Below the pieces are notes generated by a model. The model made no database searches, had not been told where the DNA came from, and was given only the letters and a program-made list of their open reading frames with translations. Of a stretch of 34,249 nt of DNA, positions 32,081 through 34,249 are shown one piece after another. How positions within the stretch are numbered: the stretch's first letter is position 1; every line of letters starts with the position of its first letter. The DNA is from Alphaproteobacteria bacterium (GTDB lineage: Bacteria; Pseudomonadota; Alphaproteobacteria; Rhizobiales; Hyphomicrobiaceae). The translations under genes and the position numbers were made by a program. The DNA is taken from assembly GCA_019137195.1 (NCBI GenBank), contig JAGVSR010000171.1:1-34249 (forward strand). The letters run 5' to 3'.

Positions 32081-33353
32081 CGACTTCCTTGAGGGCAGGT
32101 CAACGTTTTTGGATATAGCTTGCCCGTTCCGGCACGGAAAGAGCGACATAGCCAGCCGTGCGCTACCGGCGTATTTCCTTGGGCGGTGCCATGAGGTACA
32201 CCCGGACGTGATCATGTCGGGCTATGGGTCCGACCTTGTGCAGGGGTTCTCCCGCGACGTTCAAGAGATAATGCGCGGGAAGGCGTACCAGCACCTATTC
32301 CCCGGCGTGGTGCCGACTTCATCCGTGGCGTCGGGGTGGCGCACGGCTGGTTCTACGGGGGAAGTCACGGCGGCGGGGCTCGGCGGCTCCATCGTCGGCA
32401 GGGGGGCGCACCTGCTTGTTATTGACGACTACTGCAAAAACCGCGCCGAAGCCAGAAGCGAGGCGTTCCAGCTTCGCACATGGGAGAGCTTTCAAAACGA
32501 CCTGATGACACGGCGCGCGCCGGTGTGCCTTGTCGTGCTGGTTGCGACGCCGTGGCACGTCAAAGACCTGCGCGGGAAGATTGCAGAAGCCGAAAAAGAG
32601 AGCGACAACTTCCCACGGTTTGAGCGCATTGTGTTTCCGGCAAAGGTGATGGACGAGAAAACCGGCGCATGGACGGGGCGTTTTTTGTTCGAGGAACGCT
32701 TTCCGCGTGAATGGTATCTTACGCAGTACGCTACACTACAGAAGCTGGCGGCGGCTCAACTGGACTGTCACCCCGTCCATGAGGGTGGTAATCGCTTCCC
32801 GGTTGAGAACGTCCGGCGCGTTCCGCTGTCCGAGTTCCCGAAAACGAAAATGGTGCGAGGGTGGGACATGGCCTCCAGTTCCAAAGAGCGCGATAGTGAC
32901 GACCCTGACTATACGGCCGGGGCGTTGTGCGGCCTTACTTATGACGAGATTAACAGGCCGGTCTTGTGGATTTACGACATAGAGGCGTTCCGGCACGAAG
33001 CACCTGAACGGGACAAGCGCATGATGGCGACGGCTGAACGTGACGGAATTGGCGTCTTGGTCAAAATGGAGGCGTTCGGCGCGTACAAGGATGCTTACCT
33101 GTACGCAAAAAAGACGCTGGCGGGCCGTTCGGTGGTCAGGCCAAGCAACATGCTTGGCGACAAGTCCGCAAAATTGGCTTGCCTTGAGCCGCTCTTTGAG
33201 GCAGGAAATATCGTCGTCCCAGTGGATGCACCGTGGTATGACCTGTTTGCAAAGCAATTTGGGGAGTTCCCCGACAGCGACCACGACGACATACCAGATG
33301 CCGTCGCGGTTGCCTTTGACGGGCTGATAAAGAGAGGGAGCATGTTCATATGA
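31866..33353 (+). CDS. terL: Terminase large subunit
   Basis: 495 residues. The ATPase part shows a Walker-A-like CPFRHGKS (86-93), an adenine/coupling region with SGYGSDL, and a Walker B LLVIDDY (183-189). The nuclease part starts at MVRGWDMASS and ends with SDHDDIPDA near the C-terminus, giving the acidic residues expected of an RNase H-fold endonuclease. It drives DNA packaging into the capsid with the small subunit. A GGAGGA site precedes the ATG. The TGA overlaps the portal ATG (33350). Confidence 0.92.
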   Translation: MNYESVLNEYELCEMPESELERLERQLMIECEARTARRDLLSFIQFVWWKPTPLIIGRHTMALCDRLTRAVDDFLEGRSTFLDIACPFRHGKSDIASRALPAYFLGRCHEVHPDVIMSGYGSDLVQGFSRDVQEIMRGKAYQHLFPGVVPTSSVASGWRTAGSTGEVTAAGLGGSIVGRGAHLLVIDDYCKNRAEARSEAFQLRTWESFQNDLMTRRAPVCLVVLVATPWHVKDLRGKIAEAEKESDNFPRFERIVFPAKVMDEKTGAWTGRFLFEERFPREWYLTQYATLQKLAAAQLDCHPVHEGGNRFPVENVRRVPLSEFPKTKMVRGWDMASSSKERDSDDPDYTAGALCGLTYDEINRPVLWIYDIEAFRHEAPERDKRMMATAERDGIGVLVKMEAFGAYKDAYLYAKKTLAGRSVVRPSNMLGDKSAKLACLEPLFEAGNIVVPVDAPWYDLFAKQFGEFPDSDHDDIPDAVAVAFDGLIKRGSMFI

Positions 33354-34249
33354 AGCGCGACAAGAAAACACCCGCCGCAACCCAAACGAGCCAGACTGGA
33401 GGCCCGCGCCAAAGGCCGGATATTCACCACCCTATTCTTTCCGTTCGGCTGGGTGCCATAACGACAAACCTGCTGGCCTTGCGAGGCGGAAAGGAATACG
33501 TGAGAGCGCGCCTGTCGCGCTTTCCGGCGGAAAGTGATATTGATTTCCTTGGCGTCACATCCGGCGAAGCCGTCAGTTCCAAGCTGAAAAACCTAAAGTT
33601 GAGCGAGTGCGAGGGGCGACGCGACAGGGCATACGTGCCGAATTACGCCGGACGAATTGCCGAAAAGCTGAACCAGTATGTATTCCAGACCCCCGTACTG
33701 CGCGACGGGATAGACCCGAAGTTCGCCATTAACTGCACGGCGACGGGAGAGACGATAGGGCAGTTCATGGCCGAAGCGTCCTCCCTCATTACCGCTTGCC
33801 GGTGGTGCTGGGCAAGCGTTGGCAGGCCGTTTGGCAAAAAGGGGGAGAGCTTGAAAAGCCGCGCCGAAAGAGGCGATAGGGTTTTCTGGCGTCTGTGGGA
33901 GCCGTCCGAGGTAATAAACTGGGAGTTTGACGCCGCAGGGAACCTGATTTTCGTCGTCACAAGCGAAAATGTAAGCTCCCAGTTTTCGCCTTGGGAGAAC
34001 CGAAGCGACAAAAAGCGCGTTACGGTTTGGGAGAGGGGGAAAATAACCGTGTTCGACGGGGATGCGTTTTCAGAGGCGGAAACCGGCCTTGATTTCGTTC
34101 CGTTCAAGATGATTGGGGCCGCTGCAGAAACGCCGTGGTGGTTCGACGACGTTGAAATGTGCCAGAAAACACTACTGGACAAACAGAGTGCGCTTGACAC
34201 GGCCATTTTCAAGATGGTCTATCCGATTCTGGTATTGCCCTCCAGTGCC
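33350..34249 (+). CDS. Portal protein (3' truncated by window edge)
   Basis: The frame is open to the last base (300 codons seen). The ATG overlaps the terminase TGA. Seen segments include YVPNYAGRIAEKLNQYVF, LITACRWCWASVGRP, RVFWRLWEPSEVINWEF and LDKQSALDTAIFKM, which resemble the upper portion of DUF4055/SPP1-like portal proteins. Portal sits at the capsid vertex where DNA enters and is normally encoded right after terL. The C-terminus is outside the window. Confidence 0.75.
   Translation, partial: MKRDKKTPAATQTSQTGGPRQRPDIHHPILSVRLGAITTNLLALRGGKEYVRARLSRFPAESDIDFLGVTSGEAVSSKLKNLKLSECEGRRDRAYVPNYAGRIAEKLNQYVFQTPVLRDGIDPKFAINCTATGETIGQFMAEASSLITACRWCWASVGRPFGKKGESLKSRAERGDRVFWRLWEPSEVINWEFDAAGNLIFVVTSENVSSQFSPWENRSDKKRVTVWERGKITVFDGDAFSEAETGLDFVPFKMIGAAAETPWWFDDVEMCQKTLLDKQSALDTAIFKMVYPILVLPSSA

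Overview
The window is a stretch of a tailed-phage genome or prophage. Every supported gene lies on the + strand, genes are packed tightly with many ATGA/GTGA stop-start overlaps, and Shine-Dalgarno sequences of the AGGAG/AAGGA type precede most starts. Recognisable phage parts are a terminase pair, a portal protein running off the right edge, a tape-measure-like protein, tail fibres, and a RecT/SSB/PD-(D/E)XK/RusA recombination set. No tRNA, rRNA, CRISPR array, integrase or capsid gene was recognised. The host cannot be fixed from sequence alone. The high GC and the secreted-protein-like beta repeats in the fibres remind me of gut Verrucomicrobiota/Kiritimatiellota-type bacteria, but that is a weak inference.

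Layout. (1) 1-243: end of a structural-looking gene, then a terminator. (2) 317-6582: two tandem, paralogous fibre/adhesin genes made of GWGDH repeats followed by 13-residue FAAG beta-roll repeats. Both have a reading-frame break at the same conserved 45-bp anchor. (3) 6579-8439: two small lipoproteins, a holin-like membrane protein and a DUF1353 protein, a probable lysis/envelope group. (4) 8443-14559: tape measure and a chain of minor tail proteins. (5) 14560-15163: non-coding control region with a palindromic repeat element (copy A), a G-rich tract and an AT-rich promoter-like segment. (6) 15164-19638: small accessory genes, including a RadC-like JAB protein, and within 17.9-19.15 kb a row of imperfect palindromes resembling integron attC sites at the 3' ends of short cassette-like genes. 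(7) 19635-25051: RusA, RecT, PD-(D/E)XK nuclease, SSB and small proteins. (8) 25052-25665: a second non-coding region with copy B of the repeat element. (9) 25666-31560: metacaspase-like peptidase, SAM methyltransferase, two-domain glycosyltransferase, a ParB-domain/radical-SAM fusion, a tiny basic protein, a terminator, and a ParB-domain/DNA methyltransferase fusion. (10) 31562-34249: small and large terminase and the portal start.

The most unusual items are the ParB-radical SAM fusion next to a ParB-methyltransferase fusion, the attC-like cassette row, the paired fibre frame breaks, and the duplicated palindromic element that brackets the early module.
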